Shown piece after piece: positions 51,691 through 61,273 of a stretch of 64,000 bases of DNA (position 1 is the stretch's first letter; each line of letters begins with the position of its first letter). The notes under the pieces are model-generated. The model worked only from the letters and a program-made list of their open reading frames with translations. It was not told the origin of the DNA and ran no database searches. This stretch comes from Mycoplana azooxidifex (GTDB lineage Bacteria > Pseudomonadota > Alphaproteobacteria > Rhizobiales > Rhizobiaceae), in the NCBI RefSeq assembly GCF_014196765.1, contig NZ_JACIEE010000009.1, forward strand, positions 1 to 64,000, in the 5' to 3' direction. Made by a program: the position numbers and the translations under genes.

Positions 51691-53958
51691 TCAGAAGGTC
51701 TTGGTCAGGGAGACGCGGAAGGAGCGGCCGGCCTCGCTGTAGAAGCCGCGGGTGTCTGTCGTCGTGCCGTCCGGGACGTCGATGGCGTTCCAGTACTTCC
51801 TGTCGAAGATGTTGAAGACGCCGGCCTGGACGCGGAAGCCGTCGAGCTGTTTCGGCTGCCACCACGCGGTGGCGTCGACGACGCCGTATCCCGGCGCCTC
51901 GAAGCCGGAACCGCTGACCTTGTCGCGGGCGGCAGCAGCCGTCAGCGACACGTCCGATCCCCAGCTCTCCGTTGCATAGCCGAGCCCGACGATGGCGCGC
52001 AGCGGGGCGACCGAGTTGATGTATTCGTCGGTGTCGGTGTCCTTGCCGTGCGTCCAGGCGAGCGATCCCCAGGTCCGCCAATTGTCGGTGAAGCGCCATT
52101 CGCCGGCGAATTCGACACCATAGATGCGGACGCGGTCGCGGTTCTCATAGCCGGTGATGCCGCCGACAGGATATTCGCCGCCGGGCGGGGCGATCTGCAC
52201 CTCGTCGATGAAGTTGCGGTAGTAGTTGTTGAAGACGGTCGCCGAGACCGTGTAGGCCTCGGAGGCATAGTTGGCGCCGATCTCGAAGCCGTTGCTCGTC
52301 TCCGCCTCCAGGTCCGGATTGCCGATGCGGGCGTACGAGCCGGGCGCGCCGTAGTTCTGGTAGAGTTCGGTGGCGCTCGGTGCGCGAAAACCCTGCGACC
52401 ACTGAGCGAAGAGTTCCAGCTCGGGATTGGCCTGCCAGGCGGCGCGCAGCTTCGGCGAGAAGCGGGCATCGCTGGTGCCGTTCAGGTAGTCCGTGTCGAA
52501 GTTCGGGCTGCGCTCGAATTCGGCGGTCGACTTGGGCGAATGGCGATACCAGTCGAAGCGCAGGCCGGGGGTGATGGTCAGGCGGTTGTCGATCAGCTTG
52601 ATGTCGTCCTCGAGATAGGCGCCGAAGAAGACGCTGTCGACGTCGGGCATGTCCGAGGCGTTGGAGTGCAGCATCCGGCACGACTGTGGGCCGAAGGGCT
52701 GCGGGATCGTGCTCCAGTCGACGTCCGGGCAATTGTCGACGCCCGAGGAATACTGGTGTGTCTTCTGGCCATAGAGTTCGGCGCCGAAGCGGAAGCCGTG
52801 CTCGATGCCGCCGAGTTGCACGGCCTTTGCCGCATCGCCGTTGATGCCGTAGGTGGTCTGCTCCAGGATGTTGTCGCGGTAGTAGTCGCCGGTCGGATAG
52901 CCATAATAGAAGGGATCGCCATCGAAGATGTCGGCGCGGGTGTCGCGCAGGCGGAAGCCGTTCGTCGTGTTGTTCAGCCGCTGCCGCTGCCAGTAGGTGA
53001 CGACGCTGGCCTGATCGAGCCAGTCGCTGCCGTCCGGCGAGATGAAGTCGTAGGAGGCGGAAACGCGCTTGCGTTCGATCTCCTCGCCGGACTTCAGCGT
53101 GCCGGGTTCGTAGCTCGAGGTCGAGCCGCGCATGTTGTCGCTGTCTTCGTCGCGGTTGAAGATCTCGCCGGTCAGGCCGAAGCGGTGGCCGCCGTCGATA
53201 TACTGGTGGATCTTGGCGAGCGCGTTTTTCTGGTCGAAGTCCATCGGGTTGGCTTCGGTGCGGGTGGTGCCGTAGCCGCCGACGTCGCCGCGGGTGTCGG
53301 TCTCGTGGCCGCGCTTGTAGCCGCCCTGCAGGAGCAGCCAGGTGTTGTCGAAGCGGGTCGCGACCGCGGCATTGCCGCCGACGCTGTCGTCGGCGCTGTC
53401 GTAGGTCGACTTGGCGATCGCGCCGAAGTTCCTGCCTTCCTTGATCAGGTCCTCGGGATCGAGGGTGCGCAACTGCACCACGCCGCCGAGCGCGCCGGAT
53501 CCGAAGCGGGAGGAATCGGTGCCCTTGGTGATGTCGATCGCCGACAGGCTGTCGAAGTCGAAGCCGTTCAGCCCGCCCTGCGCCGAATCGCGCGGGTCGG
53601 TCAGCCACGGCACGCGGATGCCGTCGAGCGTGGTCAGCACGCGGTCGTTTTGCAGGCCGCGGATGTTGATGCTGTTGTTCTGGGTGTTGAAGTTGACGCC
53701 GGCATCGATGCGGCGGGCGAAATCCTGGAAATCGGTGACCATGCGGTCCTCGAGCGTCGCACGGTCCGTCGTTCGGGTCAGGGGGGAGGTGGTCGCCGTC
53801 TCGCCGACGCCCTCGACGGTGATGGTCCCGAGCGTCGTCGGTTGTTCGGCCTGGACGGATGTCGCCTCCTGGGCCTGCGATGGAACGGCCGTGCCAAGTG
53901 CCATCGCGATGGCGGTCGTCGCCAGAAGTCGCGTTGCGAGCGGTGTCAGTGATTTCAT
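51691..53958 (-). CDS. TonB-dependent haem/haemoglobin-type receptor
   Basis: Outer-membrane receptor (755 aa). A signal peptide (MKSLTPLATRLLATTAIAMALG) is followed by the plug domain (TDRATLEDRMVTDFQDFARRI, INIRGLQNDRVLTTLDGIRV) and a 22-strand barrel ending in the canonical FRVSLTKTF with a terminal Phe. The plug sequence and the DSAQGGLNGF loop resemble the haemoglobin/transferrin/lactoferrin-type receptors (ShmR/HmuR group). It would import haem via TonB-ExbBD, none of which lies nearby. The ATG at 53958 has a CAGGGGGAT ribosome binding site. The upstream AT-rich region holds a palindrome that may be an iron-regulator site. HugZ at 35-36 kb could process the imported haem. Confidence 0.88.
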   Translation of the reverse strand: MKSLTPLATRLLATTAIAMALGTAVPSQAQEATSVQAEQPTTLGTITVEGVGETATTSPLTRTTDRATLEDRMVTDFQDFARRIDAGVNFNTQNNSINIRGLQNDRVLTTLDGIRVPWLTDPRDSAQGGLNGFDFDSLSAIDITKGTDSSRFGSGALGGVVQLRTLDPEDLIKEGRNFGAIAKSTYDSADDSVGGNAAVATRFDNTWLLLQGGYKRGHETDTRGDVGGYGTTRTEANPMDFDQKNALAKIHQYIDGGHRFGLTGEIFNRDEDSDNMRGSTSSYEPGTLKSGEEIERKRVSASYDFISPDGSDWLDQASVVTYWQRQRLNNTTNGFRLRDTRADIFDGDPFYYGYPTGDYYRDNILEQTTYGINGDAAKAVQLGGIEHGFRFGAELYGQKTHQYSSGVDNCPDVDWSTIPQPFGPQSCRMLHSNASDMPDVDSVFFGAYLEDDIKLIDNRLTITPGLRFDWYRHSPKSTAEFERSPNFDTDYLNGTSDARFSPKLRAAWQANPELELFAQWSQGFRAPSATELYQNYGAPGSYARIGNPDLEAETSNGFEIGANYASEAYTVSATVFNNYYRNFIDEVQIAPPGGEYPVGGITGYENRDRVRIYGVEFAGEWRFTDNWRTWGSLAWTHGKDTDTDEYINSVAPLRAIVGLGYATESWGSDVSLTAAAARDKVSGSGFEAPGYGVVDATAWWQPKQLDGFRVQAGVFNIFDRKYWNAIDVPDGTTTDTRGFYSEAGRSFRVSLTKTF

Positions 53959-54066
53959 TATATCCCCCTGAAAATGCATGCAGAAATCCATCGCAGGCCA
54001 CGGGGCGGCTGCGTCGGTTTTCTCTCTTGCGGAATCCCTTGGAAGGGTGCCCTGGGGGAATGCCTA

Positions 54067-54082
54067 TTTAATCTGGATTAAA
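54067..54082 (-). promoter_or_regulatory. Candidate iron-responsive operator
   Basis: A perfect seven-base palindrome TTTAATC-TG-GATTAAA about 110 bp upstream of the receptor start, inside the AT-rich promoter segment. Spacing and symmetry suit an Irr- or RirA-type operator, but the bases differ from the published ICE and IRO consensus sequences. Direct reading of the palindrome is certain; the regulator is not. Confidence 0.4.
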
Positions 54083-54208
54083 TGAGTCAAGTTTGAAAAT
54101 GAATATGTTAATCAAGTTTTTGTGTACGTCAGCGCACACCGCAGGCGTCGGGCCACCGCTGTTGACGGCCACCGTTGCCCGGACTTTCTGGCGCTGGAAG
54201 GGGGTGTT

Positions 54209-54718
54209 TCAGCCGTAGGGGCCGAGATAGTCGGTCTTGCCGATTTCCACGCCGTTATGGCGCAGGATGTCGTAGGCGGTGGTGACGTGGAAGAAGAAGT
54301 TCGGCAGGGCGAATTCCAGGAGATAGTCCTCGCCGGAAAACGTCACGCCGAGCTTGCCGACATTGAGCTTCACTTCGCGGGTCTCGCTGCCCTTCAGCTC
54401 GGCTTCCGGCACGGATTGCAGATAGGCGATCGTCTTTTCCAGCCGCGCCTTCAGTTCGGCCATGGTCGTCTCCGTGTCGGGAAAGCTCGGCGCACCCTTG
54501 CCGCTCAGGCGTCCGAGCGCGTTCTTGGCGGTATCGCTCACGCGCTGGATCTGTCCCGACAGCGGCAGCATGTCCGGGGCCAGCCGCGCATTGACCAGCA
54601 CCTCGAGGGCGATCCCGTTGGCCGCGGCATGGGCTTCGGCCTCTTCGAGCAGCGTGGAAAGCACCTTGAGGCCCCGGACGAAGACGGGAACGGAGAGGCG
54701 GTAGATGGAGACGGGCAT
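54209..54718 (-). CDS. DUF1993 family protein
   Basis: A 169-aa protein of the DUF1993/DinB-like four-helix-bundle superfamily: starts MPVSIYRLSVPVFVRGLKVL and contains LPNFFFHVTTAYDILRHNGV, the conserved closing motif with the His pair. It has no signal peptide and resembles small metal-binding or stress proteins of uncertain activity. The ATG at 54718 begins the first helix. Single gene between the receptor and the extensin-like gene. Confidence 0.87.
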   Translation of the reverse strand: MPVSIYRLSVPVFVRGLKVLSTLLEEAEAHAAANGIALEVLVNARLAPDMLPLSGQIQRVSDTAKNALGRLSGKGAPSFPDTETTMAELKARLEKTIAYLQSVPEAELKGSETREVKLNVGKLGVTFSGEDYLLEFALPNFFFHVTTAYDILRHNGVEIGKTDYLGPYG

Positions 54719-54854
54719 GCGGGCATCCTTGTCAGTTGCTTGTCAGTTGGCCGGCGATCTGGCCGGGAATGATGCCGCTAAGATAGGGCAGGCGTCGGCC
54801 GGTTTTGAGCCCGCGGCCCGCGTCGGCCGAAAAGAATCTGCCGCCGCCTCTACT

Positions 54855-55754
54855 CTACCAGCAATAGCGATAGCCGCCCTTGCGCTTGATGACGTCGAGA
54901 TGCAGGTGCGTCTCGTGCGCGGCGTCGCTGCCCGGATCGAGAACGGTCGTGAAATAGAGGCAGGCCGTGGCGACCGCGGCGCGCTGGAGCGCGCCTTCGA
55001 TCGTCGAGTCCTTCTCGCGCGGGGCGATGTCCATGCGGCTGCCGTCGGAGAAGATGAAGGCGGCGATGTCGACGGCATTGCCGTAGGCATGCTCGGAGAC
55101 CTTGCCGTTCGCAGCGCCGTTGCGGTTGCGGCAGACATAGCCGGAGGCCTGCTCGAGGCCGGTGAGTTTCTTGTCGGGCATACCCGCCGTTATCGCGGGG
55201 ATGAGCGCGCCGCTGGTCCAGCGCTGCAGTTGCAGCGCGGTCTCGCAGCGAAGCGTCGCCTCAGGCGTGATGCCGATGTCGCCCGAGAGCCGCTTGAGCA
55301 CGATGGGGCGGGCAATGCCGCAGCCGTTCTCCGGCCCGATCGCCGGGATTTCCTCGACTATGGCGCCGCCCGCCTTCAGCGCGCCGATGCAGGCCGCAAG
55401 GGTCGCATCGTCCTCGCGGACCAGTGGCGGCGGCGGCTTCTTCGTTGCCTCGGGCTTTCCGGCTTCAGGCGCCTTGCCATCACCGTCCTTTTCTTTCGTC
55501 CGGGCGTCCTCCCTCGTGTCTTCGGTCTCCTTCGATGCCGGCGCGTCCTTGCGCTCCGCGGCGGTCGGGGCCGGGGGACCGTGCTTTTCCGTTCGTGTTT
55601 CGCCATCGGCGGAGGGCCGGGCAACGGGCATCGGCCCCTTGGCGGGAAGGGAGGCCCCGGTGAGGGCCAGGAGGCTTACGGCCAGAATGGCGAAGGATCG
55701 CGGGCGGATGGCGGCGTACTCCTTTTCCGTGGACACGGTCGGAAGGTAACGCAC
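54855..55754 (-). CDS. Extensin-like exported protein
   Basis: A 299-aa protein with an N-terminal hydrophobic segment (residues about 19-35, FAILAVSLLALTGASL), a Lys/Glu/Pro-rich linker (about 45-110) and the bacterial extensin-like C-terminal domain: NGCGIARPIVL, ATLRCETALQLQRW, SEHAYGNAVDIAAF and THLHLDVIKR. The domain resembles D-Ala-D-Ala carboxypeptidase-like (VanY-like) folds, with His and Asp metal ligands in the EHAYGNAVDI stretch and the His of THLHLD. The predicted site is periplasmic cell-wall processing. Start uncertain: GTG at 55754 or GTG at 55736; neither has a strong ribosome binding site. Confidence 0.83.
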   Translation of the reverse strand: MRYLPTVSTEKEYAAIRPRSFAILAVSLLALTGASLPAKGPMPVARPSADGETRTEKHGPPAPTAAERKDAPASKETEDTREDARTKEKDGDGKAPEAGKPEATKKPPPPLVREDDATLAACIGALKAGGAIVEEIPAIGPENGCGIARPIVLKRLSGDIGITPEATLRCETALQLQRWTSGALIPAITAGMPDKKLTGLEQASGYVCRNRNGAANGKVSEHAYGNAVDIAAFIFSDGSRMDIAPREKDSTIEGALQRAAVATACLYFTTVLDPGSDAAHETHLHLDVIKRKGGYRYCW

Positions 55755-55931
55755 GGAAGCCCGTTCGGTTTCGCAAGGGGAAGAACCGTGTCTCCGTGCC
55801 AGCTCGGAAGGCCCGGGTCACCAAGCCGCGGACGCGAGGATGGCAGCCTTCCCCGAGGCCCCCGATTACCAGTGTCTGGCCCGAGAAATCCCGGTTGCGT
55901 TCGCACCGGCTTCGCGCTAACAATTCCGGCC

Positions 55932-55976
55932 ATGACAGACGCACGCAGCATTTCGATCTGGTGGTGGGCTCGCTAA
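55932..55976 (+). CDS. trpL: Trp operon leader peptide
   Basis: A 14-codon ORF encoding MTDARSISIWWWAR, with three consecutive Trp codons, ending 111 bases before trpE(G). It closely resembles the TrpL peptide of Sinorhizobium, in which ribosome stalling at the Trp codons governs transcription of trpE(G) by attenuation. A terminator-forming hairpin follows at 56013-56042. In Sinorhizobium the released leader RNA and the peptide itself also act in trans on other mRNAs and on antibiotic resistance; that role is plausible here. Confidence 0.93.
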   Translation: MTDARSISIWWWAR

Positions 55977-56012
55977 GGCGGCCTCGACCAGTCATGCGTG
56001 ATTGAAACGAAC

Positions 56013-56042
56013 AGCCGCCCGAAACCTTCGAGGCGGCTTTTT
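56013..56042 (+). terminator. Attenuator terminator of trpE(G)
   Basis: AGCCGCC (56013-56019) pairs with GGCGGCT (56032-56038), a perfect seven-base stem with a 12-base loop, and is followed by TTTTT. The segment GGCGGCC at 55977-55984, just after the trpL stop, can compete for the same CCGCC arm, giving the antiterminator. Together with the Trp codons this is a complete transcription attenuator. Confidence 0.9.
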
Positions 56043-56087
56043 CGTATTCGGGCCGCTGGAAAACCGGGCCGAACAGGAGAGCAGGGA

Positions 56088-58277
56088 ATGGTGACGAAGC
56101 AACTGGCGGACGGCGCCGAGAGCTACGAGACGCGGGGCGGCATCGCTGTGACGCGCCGGCGCCGGGATGCGGACTATGCCACCGCGATATCGAGCTATGT
56201 CGACAAGCTCGACGAGCACCGCGGCGCGGTCTTTTCCTCCAACTACGAATATCCCGGCCGCTATACCCGCTGGGACACCGCGATCGTCGATCCGCCGCTC
56301 GCCATCTCTTCCTTCGGCCGCAACGTCTGGATCGAGGCCTATAACGACCGCGGCGAGGCGCTGCTTCAAATCATCAGGCCGCGGCTGGAAGGCGTCGCAG
56401 AGCTTACGCTGGGGGCATCGACGCCCCGCCGGCTCGACCTGAAGGTCAACGAGCCGGACCGGGTCTTCACCGAGGAAGAGCGCTCCAAGATGCCGACCGT
56501 GTTCACGGTCCTGCGCGCGGTCACCGATCTGTTCCATTCGGCCGAAGACGCCAATCTCGGCTTCTACGGCGCCTTCGGCTACGACCTCGCCTTCCAGTTC
56601 GACGCCATCGACTTGAAGCTGGAGCGTCCCGACGACCAGCGCGACATGGTGCTGTTCATTCCCGACGAGATCCTCGTCGTCGACCACTATGCCGCCAAAG
56701 CCTGGATCGACCGCTACGATTTCGCCAAGGACGGGATCAGCACGGAGGGCAGGGACCGGGCGATTGCGCCGGAACCGTTCAAGACCGCCGACATCATCCC
56801 CCCGCATGGCGATCACCGGCCGGGTGAATATGCCGAGCTCGTCACCAAGGCCAAGGAGAGCTTCCGCCGCGGCGACCTGTTCGAGGTGGTGCCCGGCCAG
56901 AAGTTCTACGAGCGCTGCGACAGCAAGCCGTCCGAGATCTCGCAGCGGCTGAAGGCGATCAACCCGTCGCCCTATTCCTTCTTCATCAATCTCGGCAACC
57001 AGGAATATCTCGTCGGCGCCTCGCCGGAGATGTTCGTGCGCGTGTCCGGCCGGCGCATCGAGACCTGCCCGATCTCGGGCACGATCAAGCGCGGGGACGA
57101 CCCGATCGCGGATTCGGAGCAGATCCTGAAGCTGCTGAATTCCAAGAAGGACGAATCCGAGCTGACGATGTGCTCCGACGTCGACCGCAACGACAAATCC
57201 CGCGTCTGCGAGCCGGGCTCGGTCAAGGTGATCGGTCGCCGGCAGATCGAGATGTATTCCCGCCTGATCCACACGGTGGACCATATCGAGGGGCGCCTGC
57301 GCGACGACATGGACGCCTTCGACGGTTTCCTCAGCCACGCCTGGGCGGTGACCGTCACCGGCGCGCCAAAACTCTGGGCGATGCGCTTCCTCGAGGCGCA
57401 CGAGAAGAGCCCGCGGCTGTGGTATGGTGGGGCGATCGGCATGGTCGGCTTCAACGGCGACATGAACACGGGTCTGACGCTGCGCACCATCCGCATCAAG
57501 GACGGGATCGCCGAAGTGCGGGCCGGAGCGACGCTGCTCAACGATTCCAACCCGCAGGAAGAAGAAGCCGAAACCGAACTGAAGGCATCCGCCATGATCG
57601 CAGCCATCCGTGACGCCAAGGCCGGGAATGCGGCGAAGTCCCAGCGCGACGTCGCCTCGGTCGGCGCCGGCGTCAACATCCTGCTGGTCGATCACGAGGA
57701 CAGCTTCGTCCACACGCTGGCCAACTACTTCCGCCAGACCGGCGCCACGGTGACGACGGTGCGCACGCCCGTCGCAGACGAACTGTTCGACCGGCTGAAG
57801 CCCGACCTCGTCGTGCTCTCGCCCGGACCGGGCACGCCGAAGGACTTTGACTGCAAGGCGACGATCAAGAAGGCGCGCGCCCGCGACCTGCCGATCTTCG
57901 GCGTCTGCCTCGGCCTGCAGGCGCTCGCGGAAGCCTATGGCGGCGACCTGCGGCAGCTGGCCGTGCCGATGCACGGCAAGCCCTCGCGCATCCGCGTGCT
58001 GGAGCCGGGCATCGTCTTCTCCGGGCTCGGCAAGGAGGTGACGGTCGGCCGCTACCACTCGATCTTCGCCGATCCCTCGACGCTGCCGCGCGATTTCATC
58101 ATCACCGCGGAGAGCGAGGACGGCACGATCATGGGCATCGAGCATGCCAAGGAGCCGGTCGCAGCCGTCCAGTTCCACCCCGAATCGATCATGACGCTCG
58201 GCGGCGACGCCGGCATGCGGATGATCGAGAACGTGGTGGCGCATCTTTCGCGAAAGGCAAAGACGAAGGCGGCGTGA
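56088..58277 (+). CDS. trpE(G): Fused anthranilate synthase TrpE(G)
   Basis: Single polypeptide (729 aa, the same length as recalled for Sinorhizobium TrpE(G)) joining the chorismate-binding TrpE component (residues about 1-510, with [21 protein letters not shown] and the [19 protein letters not shown] motif) to the glutamine amidotransferase TrpG (from about 525, [20 protein letters not shown], catalytic Cys in [18 protein letters not shown], and FHPES). It makes anthranilate from chorismate and glutamine, the first committed step of tryptophan synthesis. The fusion is a mark of Rhizobiales. A GCAGGG-type site precedes the ATG at 56088. Expression is controlled by the trpL attenuator. Confidence 0.97.
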   Translation: MVTKQLADGAESYETRGGIAVTRRRRDADYATAISSYVDKLDEHRGAVFSSNYEYPGRYTRWDTAIVDPPLAISSFGRNVWIEAYNDRGEALLQIIRPRLEGVAELTLGASTPRRLDLKVNEPDRVFTEEERSKMPTVFTVLRAVTDLFHSAEDANLGFYGAFGYDLAFQFDAIDLKLERPDDQRDMVLFIPDEILVVDHYAAKAWIDRYDFAKDGISTEGRDRAIAPEPFKTADIIPPHGDHRPGEYAELVTKAKESFRRGDLFEVVPGQKFYERCDSKPSEISQRLKAINPSPYSFFINLGNQEYLVGASPEMFVRVSGRRIETCPISGTIKRGDDPIADSEQILKLLNSKKDESELTMCSDVDRNDKSRVCEPGSVKVIGRRQIEMYSRLIHTVDHIEGRLRDDMDAFDGFLSHAWAVTVTGAPKLWAMRFLEAHEKSPRLWYGGAIGMVGFNGDMNTGLTLRTIRIKDGIAEVRAGATLLNDSNPQEEEAETELKASAMIAAIRDAKAGNAAKSQRDVASVGAGVNILLVDHEDSFVHTLANYFRQTGATVTTVRTPVADELFDRLKPDLVVLSPGPGTPKDFDCKATIKKARARDLPIFGVCLGLQALAEAYGGDLRQLAVPMHGKPSRIRVLEPGIVFSGLGKEVTVGRYHSIFADPSTLPRDFIITAESEDGTIMGIEHAKEPVAAVQFHPESIMTLGGDAGMRMIENVVAHLSRKAKTKAA

Positions 58278-58372
58278 TCTTCTTGTTCACTTTCTGTTTG
58301 CTGTGACTATGCTAGTCTGATGGCGTCCGTCGGTTAGGTCGAGCGCCCGGTGTCTTGAACTTGGAGGGTTCT

Positions 58373-59095
58373 GTGAGCGATTTCCTTGAATACTCGTTCC
58401 GGATAACCGGGCCAACGACTGAGACGCTTTCAATGGCCCGTTTGGCTACGTACATGTCCGAGCTTGCCCGGCTCATGGGATGTATGGACTCCGTTCACCT
58501 TGGCAGGATTGATGACGGCAGCGTGGTTATCGTGGCAGCCGCGCCGCAGTCGGAAGTACCCATCATTTCTCCACGTATAAGATCTGCTGCGACCGGAGAG
58601 CCGAGCGCAGAGGCAAACGTTCCCTGGCGCCGAATCAACGAGTATCTTGCGGAAGATGGCTGGGGCGGTGAGATGCGGCTTCCCCGAAGCGCCGAGGTTA
58701 TCCCGTTTCCCGGCAAGTCAAAGTCGGCCTTGGCCATCCGTGCGATGAGCCAGCCGACTTCGGTTCAGGGACGGCTTGTACGCTTGGAAGGCGCAGGTGA
58801 GATGGTGCGAATCGGTCTTGAGATCGACGGGGACCTGACCGCTCGCATTTCCATAGATGCGCACAGCGCCCAGAGGCTGGCATCCTTCTTCCATCATTAT
58901 GTTCGCCTGAGTGGCGAGGGGCGATGGAAACGGGATAGCAACGGAAAATGGACGTTAGACAACCTAGTTGCATCCTCCTTCGAGGTTTTGAATGAGGATG
59001 AGCTAAAGGATGTTTTGCTGCGTCTCGGTGAAGCAATTCCTCCGGGTACGGGAAAAGGCATTATCAAGGCGATTAATGAGCTAAGAAGCGCATGA
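58373..59095 (+). CDS. Unknown 240-aa partner of a PIN toxin
   Basis: A 240-aa protein I cannot assign to a family. The mid-part (AGEMVRIGLEIDGDLTARIS) has beta character and the C-terminal part (SFEVLNEDELKDVLLRLGEA) is helical. GTG at 58373 is chosen for its GGAGGG ribosome binding site; an in-frame TTG six codons upstream is the alternative. The stop overlaps the ATG of the PIN gene (ATGA), a standard toxin-antitoxin coupling, but the protein is about three times longer than ordinary VapB antitoxins. AT content is higher than in adjacent housekeeping genes, consistent with acquisition. Confidence 0.68.
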   Translation: MSDFLEYSFRITGPTTETLSMARLATYMSELARLMGCMDSVHLGRIDDGSVVIVAAAPQSEVPIISPRIRSAATGEPSAEANVPWRRINEYLAEDGWGGEMRLPRSAEVIPFPGKSKSALAIRAMSQPTSVQGRLVRLEGAGEMVRIGLEIDGDLTARISIDAHSAQRLASFFHHYVRLSGEGRWKRDSNGKWTLDNLVASSFEVLNEDELKDVLLRLGEAIPPGTGKGIIKAINELRSA

Positions 59096-59588
59096 TCGTC
59101 GTGGACACCAGCTTTCTGGTCCTTCTTATCGATCCTGACAGCACACAAAACACTGACCGTGAGGCCGATCGAGTCCGGCACTTCATCGAAGTCCTGTCTG
59201 CAAGCAAGGAAGAAGCACGATACCGGCTCCGGCCCTTGCAGAACTGGTCGCGGGAAGGGTGGACCGAGTCGACGAGATCGTTGAAACCGTCAGAAGAGTG
59301 AAGGTATTTTCTGTACAGGCATTCGATCCGGTCATAGCGATCGAGACCGGAGAGCGGATCGCAGCCGCCATGCAAAGCGTCCCATCCGGCCAGCGACCTC
59401 CGGGCTGGAAGGTCGCCATGAAGTACGATGCAATGATCGCGGCTACGGCAATCGTGCGCGGTGCGCGTGCACTCTACACCGCAGATCAGGGTTTTGAAAA
59501 ATATCTGCAAGGAACCGGCGTGGAAATCTGCCAAGTCAGTGAGTTGCCGTTGCCACCTGAAGATCCACAAACAAAGTTACAGCTTTAA
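59092..59588 (+). pseudogene. PIN-domain toxin, frameshifted
   Basis: A VapC-like gene in two frames. MIVVDTSFLVLLIDPDS with the first PIN Asp reads in the first frame to about KEEA near 59216. The expected TIPAPALAELVAGRVD core with its Glu lies in the next frame and continues to KYDAMIAATAIVRGARALYT and the end at 59588. One missing base after GAAGAAGC (59210-59216) accounts for the break. If real, the toxin is inactive while its coupled upstream gene is intact; if a sequencing error, this is a functional PIN protein of about 165 aa. Confidence 0.78.
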
Positions 59589-59676
59589 AGCCACTATTTG
59601 ATCGTTGACCAAGGCGGCGTGAGGCCATTCCGCCTTTGACATTCCGACCGAATTGACCGATAGAGACGCCGAAGAG

Positions 59677-59711
59677 AAAACCGCCTGCGCGAACCCCGCG
59701 CGGGCGGTTTT
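59677..59711. terminator. Bidirectional hairpin terminator
   Basis: AAAACCGCCTGCGCG and CGCGCGGGCGGTTTT pair with a single T-G wobble and a five-base loop; a T run follows on the plus strand and a matching A run precedes it, so it can end transcripts from either side. It lies between the broken PIN gene and the CDF transporter. Confidence 0.85.
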
Positions 59712-59764
59712 GCGTTGAAGGGCGCGGTTTCTGCAATTCGTTTGCATCAGCAGGGAAGGCGATC

Positions 59765-60682
59765 ATGGGTACGAACGGGAACGCAACGGTCAACCGGCTG
59801 GCGCTGATCGGCATTCCGATGGCGGTCTTCGTGCTGGGGCTGAAGATGCTGGCCTGGTGGGTGACGGGATCGGTGGCGCTGTTGTCGGATGCGCTGGAAT
59901 CGATCGTCAACGTGGTCGCCGCCGTCATAGCCTGGGGGGCGATCCACTATGCCTCGCGGCCGGCCGACGCCGACCATCCCTTCGGCCACCACAAGGCGGA
60001 GTACCTGTCTGCGGTCATCGAGGGCGTGCTGATCGTCGTGGCCGCCATGCTGATCGTGCAGGAGGCGGTGCCGAAGCTCTGGGCGCCGACGCTGATGGAA
60101 CAGCCGGCGCTCGGCCTTGCCATCAACTTCCTTGCCAGCGTGATCAACGTCGTCTGGGCGACGATCCTGATCCGGGCCGGCAAACGGCACCGCTCGCCGG
60201 CGCTGCTCGCCGACGGCCACCACATCATGTCGGACGTGGTCACCTCTGCCGGCGTGCTCGTCGGCCTGCTGCTCGTGCTGGCCACGGGCTATGCGATCCT
60301 CGACCCGGTGATCGCGATCCTCGTTGCCGTCAACATCCTGTTCCAGGGCTGGACGATCATCTCCAGTTCCGTCAGCGGGCTGATGGACCATGCGATCGAA
60401 GGGCCCGAGGAAGCGGCGATCAAGCAGGCGATCGCGGAAAACGCGCAAGGCTCGCTTGGCGTGCACGACCTGAAGACGCGCCGGGCCGGGCAGGCGATCT
60501 TCGTCGAGTTCCACCTCGTCGTGCCCGCGCGCATGGCGGTCGCCGATGCGCACGAGATCTGTGACAGGCTTGAAGCCGCGATCGAAACGGTCCATCAGGG
60601 CGCGCAGGTAGCGATCCATGTCGAGCCGGAGACGGAGAAGGCGCATGGCATCAGGGTGAAGGTGGAAAGGAGCAAGGCATGA
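59765..60682 (+). CDS. Cation diffusion facilitator transporter
   Basis: A 305-aa inner-membrane metal/proton antiporter of the CDF family. Six helices, the [11 protein letters not shown] signature in helix II, the [14 protein letters not shown] loop and [11 protein letters not shown] in helix V, where His/Asp form the metal site, and a cytoplasmic C-terminal domain are present. SDALES and HIMSD resemble MntP/FieF-like Zn, Fe or Mn exporters; in Sinorhizobium a CDF protein exports Mn. A terminator ends the preceding unit. The stop overlaps queF by four bases, a tight but functionally unexplained link. Confidence 0.92.
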   Translation: MGTNGNATVNRLALIGIPMAVFVLGLKMLAWWVTGSVALLSDALESIVNVVAAVIAWGAIHYASRPADADHPFGHHKAEYLSAVIEGVLIVVAAMLIVQEAVPKLWAPTLMEQPALGLAINFLASVINVVWATILIRAGKRHRSPALLADGHHIMSDVVTSAGVLVGLLLVLATGYAILDPVIAILVAVNILFQGWTIISSSVSGLMDHAIEGPEEAAIKQAIAENAQGSLGVHDLKTRRAGQAIFVEFHLVVPARMAVADAHEICDRLEAAIETVHQGAQVAIHVEPETEKAHGIRVKVERSKA

Positions 60683-61143
60683 GCAAGACCGACGTATCAA
60701 GCCTCTCGCAGCTCGGCCGCAACGTCGATCTTCCGGCAAGCCCGGAAGAGGCGGTGCTGGAGAAGGTGCCGAACGGCAACCGAGGCACGGACTATGTCGT
60801 GCGGTTTACTGCGCCCGAGTTCACCTCGCTCTGCCCGATGACCGGGCAGCCGGACTTCGCCCATATCGTCATCGACTACATTCCCGATGCGTCGCTGGTG
60901 GAGTCCAAGTCGCTGAAGCTGTTCCTGCATTCGTTCCGCAACCACGGCGCCTTCCACGAGGACTGCTCGATCTTCATTGCCAAGCGGCTGGTGGACCTGC
61001 TTTCGCCGAAATGGCTGCGGATCGGCGCCTACTGGTATCCGCGCGGCGGCATTCCGATCGACGTGTTCTGGCAGACGGGTGCCGTGCCCGAGGGGGTCTG
61101 GCTGCCCGACCAGGGCGTGCCGACCTATCGCGGGCGGGGCTGA
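60679..61143 (+). CDS. queF: NADPH-dependent preQ0 reductase QueF
   Basis: 7-cyano-7-deazaguanine reductase (154 aa, type I), reducing preQ0 to preQ1 for queuosine tRNA modification. The catalytic Cys sits in [13 protein letters not shown], with the downstream Asp, and the NADPH-binding [20 protein letters not shown] stretch is complete. The T-fold length is normal. It overlaps the CDF gene by four bases, so its expression depends on that message. Confidence 0.96.
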   Translation: MSKTDVSSLSQLGRNVDLPASPEEAVLEKVPNGNRGTDYVVRFTAPEFTSLCPMTGQPDFAHIVIDYIPDASLVESKSLKLFLHSFRNHGAFHEDCSIFIAKRLVDLLSPKWLRIGAYWYPRGGIPIDVFWQTGAVPEGVWLPDQGVPTYRGRG

Positions 61144-61273
61144 GGGCGACCGGCGTTTCCGGAAGATGCAGGGATGCGGAGAAGATCGCGCCGCTCGTCC
61201 TTTCCGGGCGGGCGGCGCCGGCGTTTCGGCTCAAGGGCAGCGAACGGGGCGGATGGACGTCCGCCCGCGTCCG

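Noticed and set aside
52048-53952. Plus-strand 630-codon frame opposite the TonB receptor
   Set aside because: No recognisable motifs and low-complexity valine/alanine composition; the receptor gene is unambiguous.
55992-58244. Minus-strand 750-codon frame opposite trpE(G)
   Set aside because: Shadow of a highly conserved gene; composition matches codon-complement bias.
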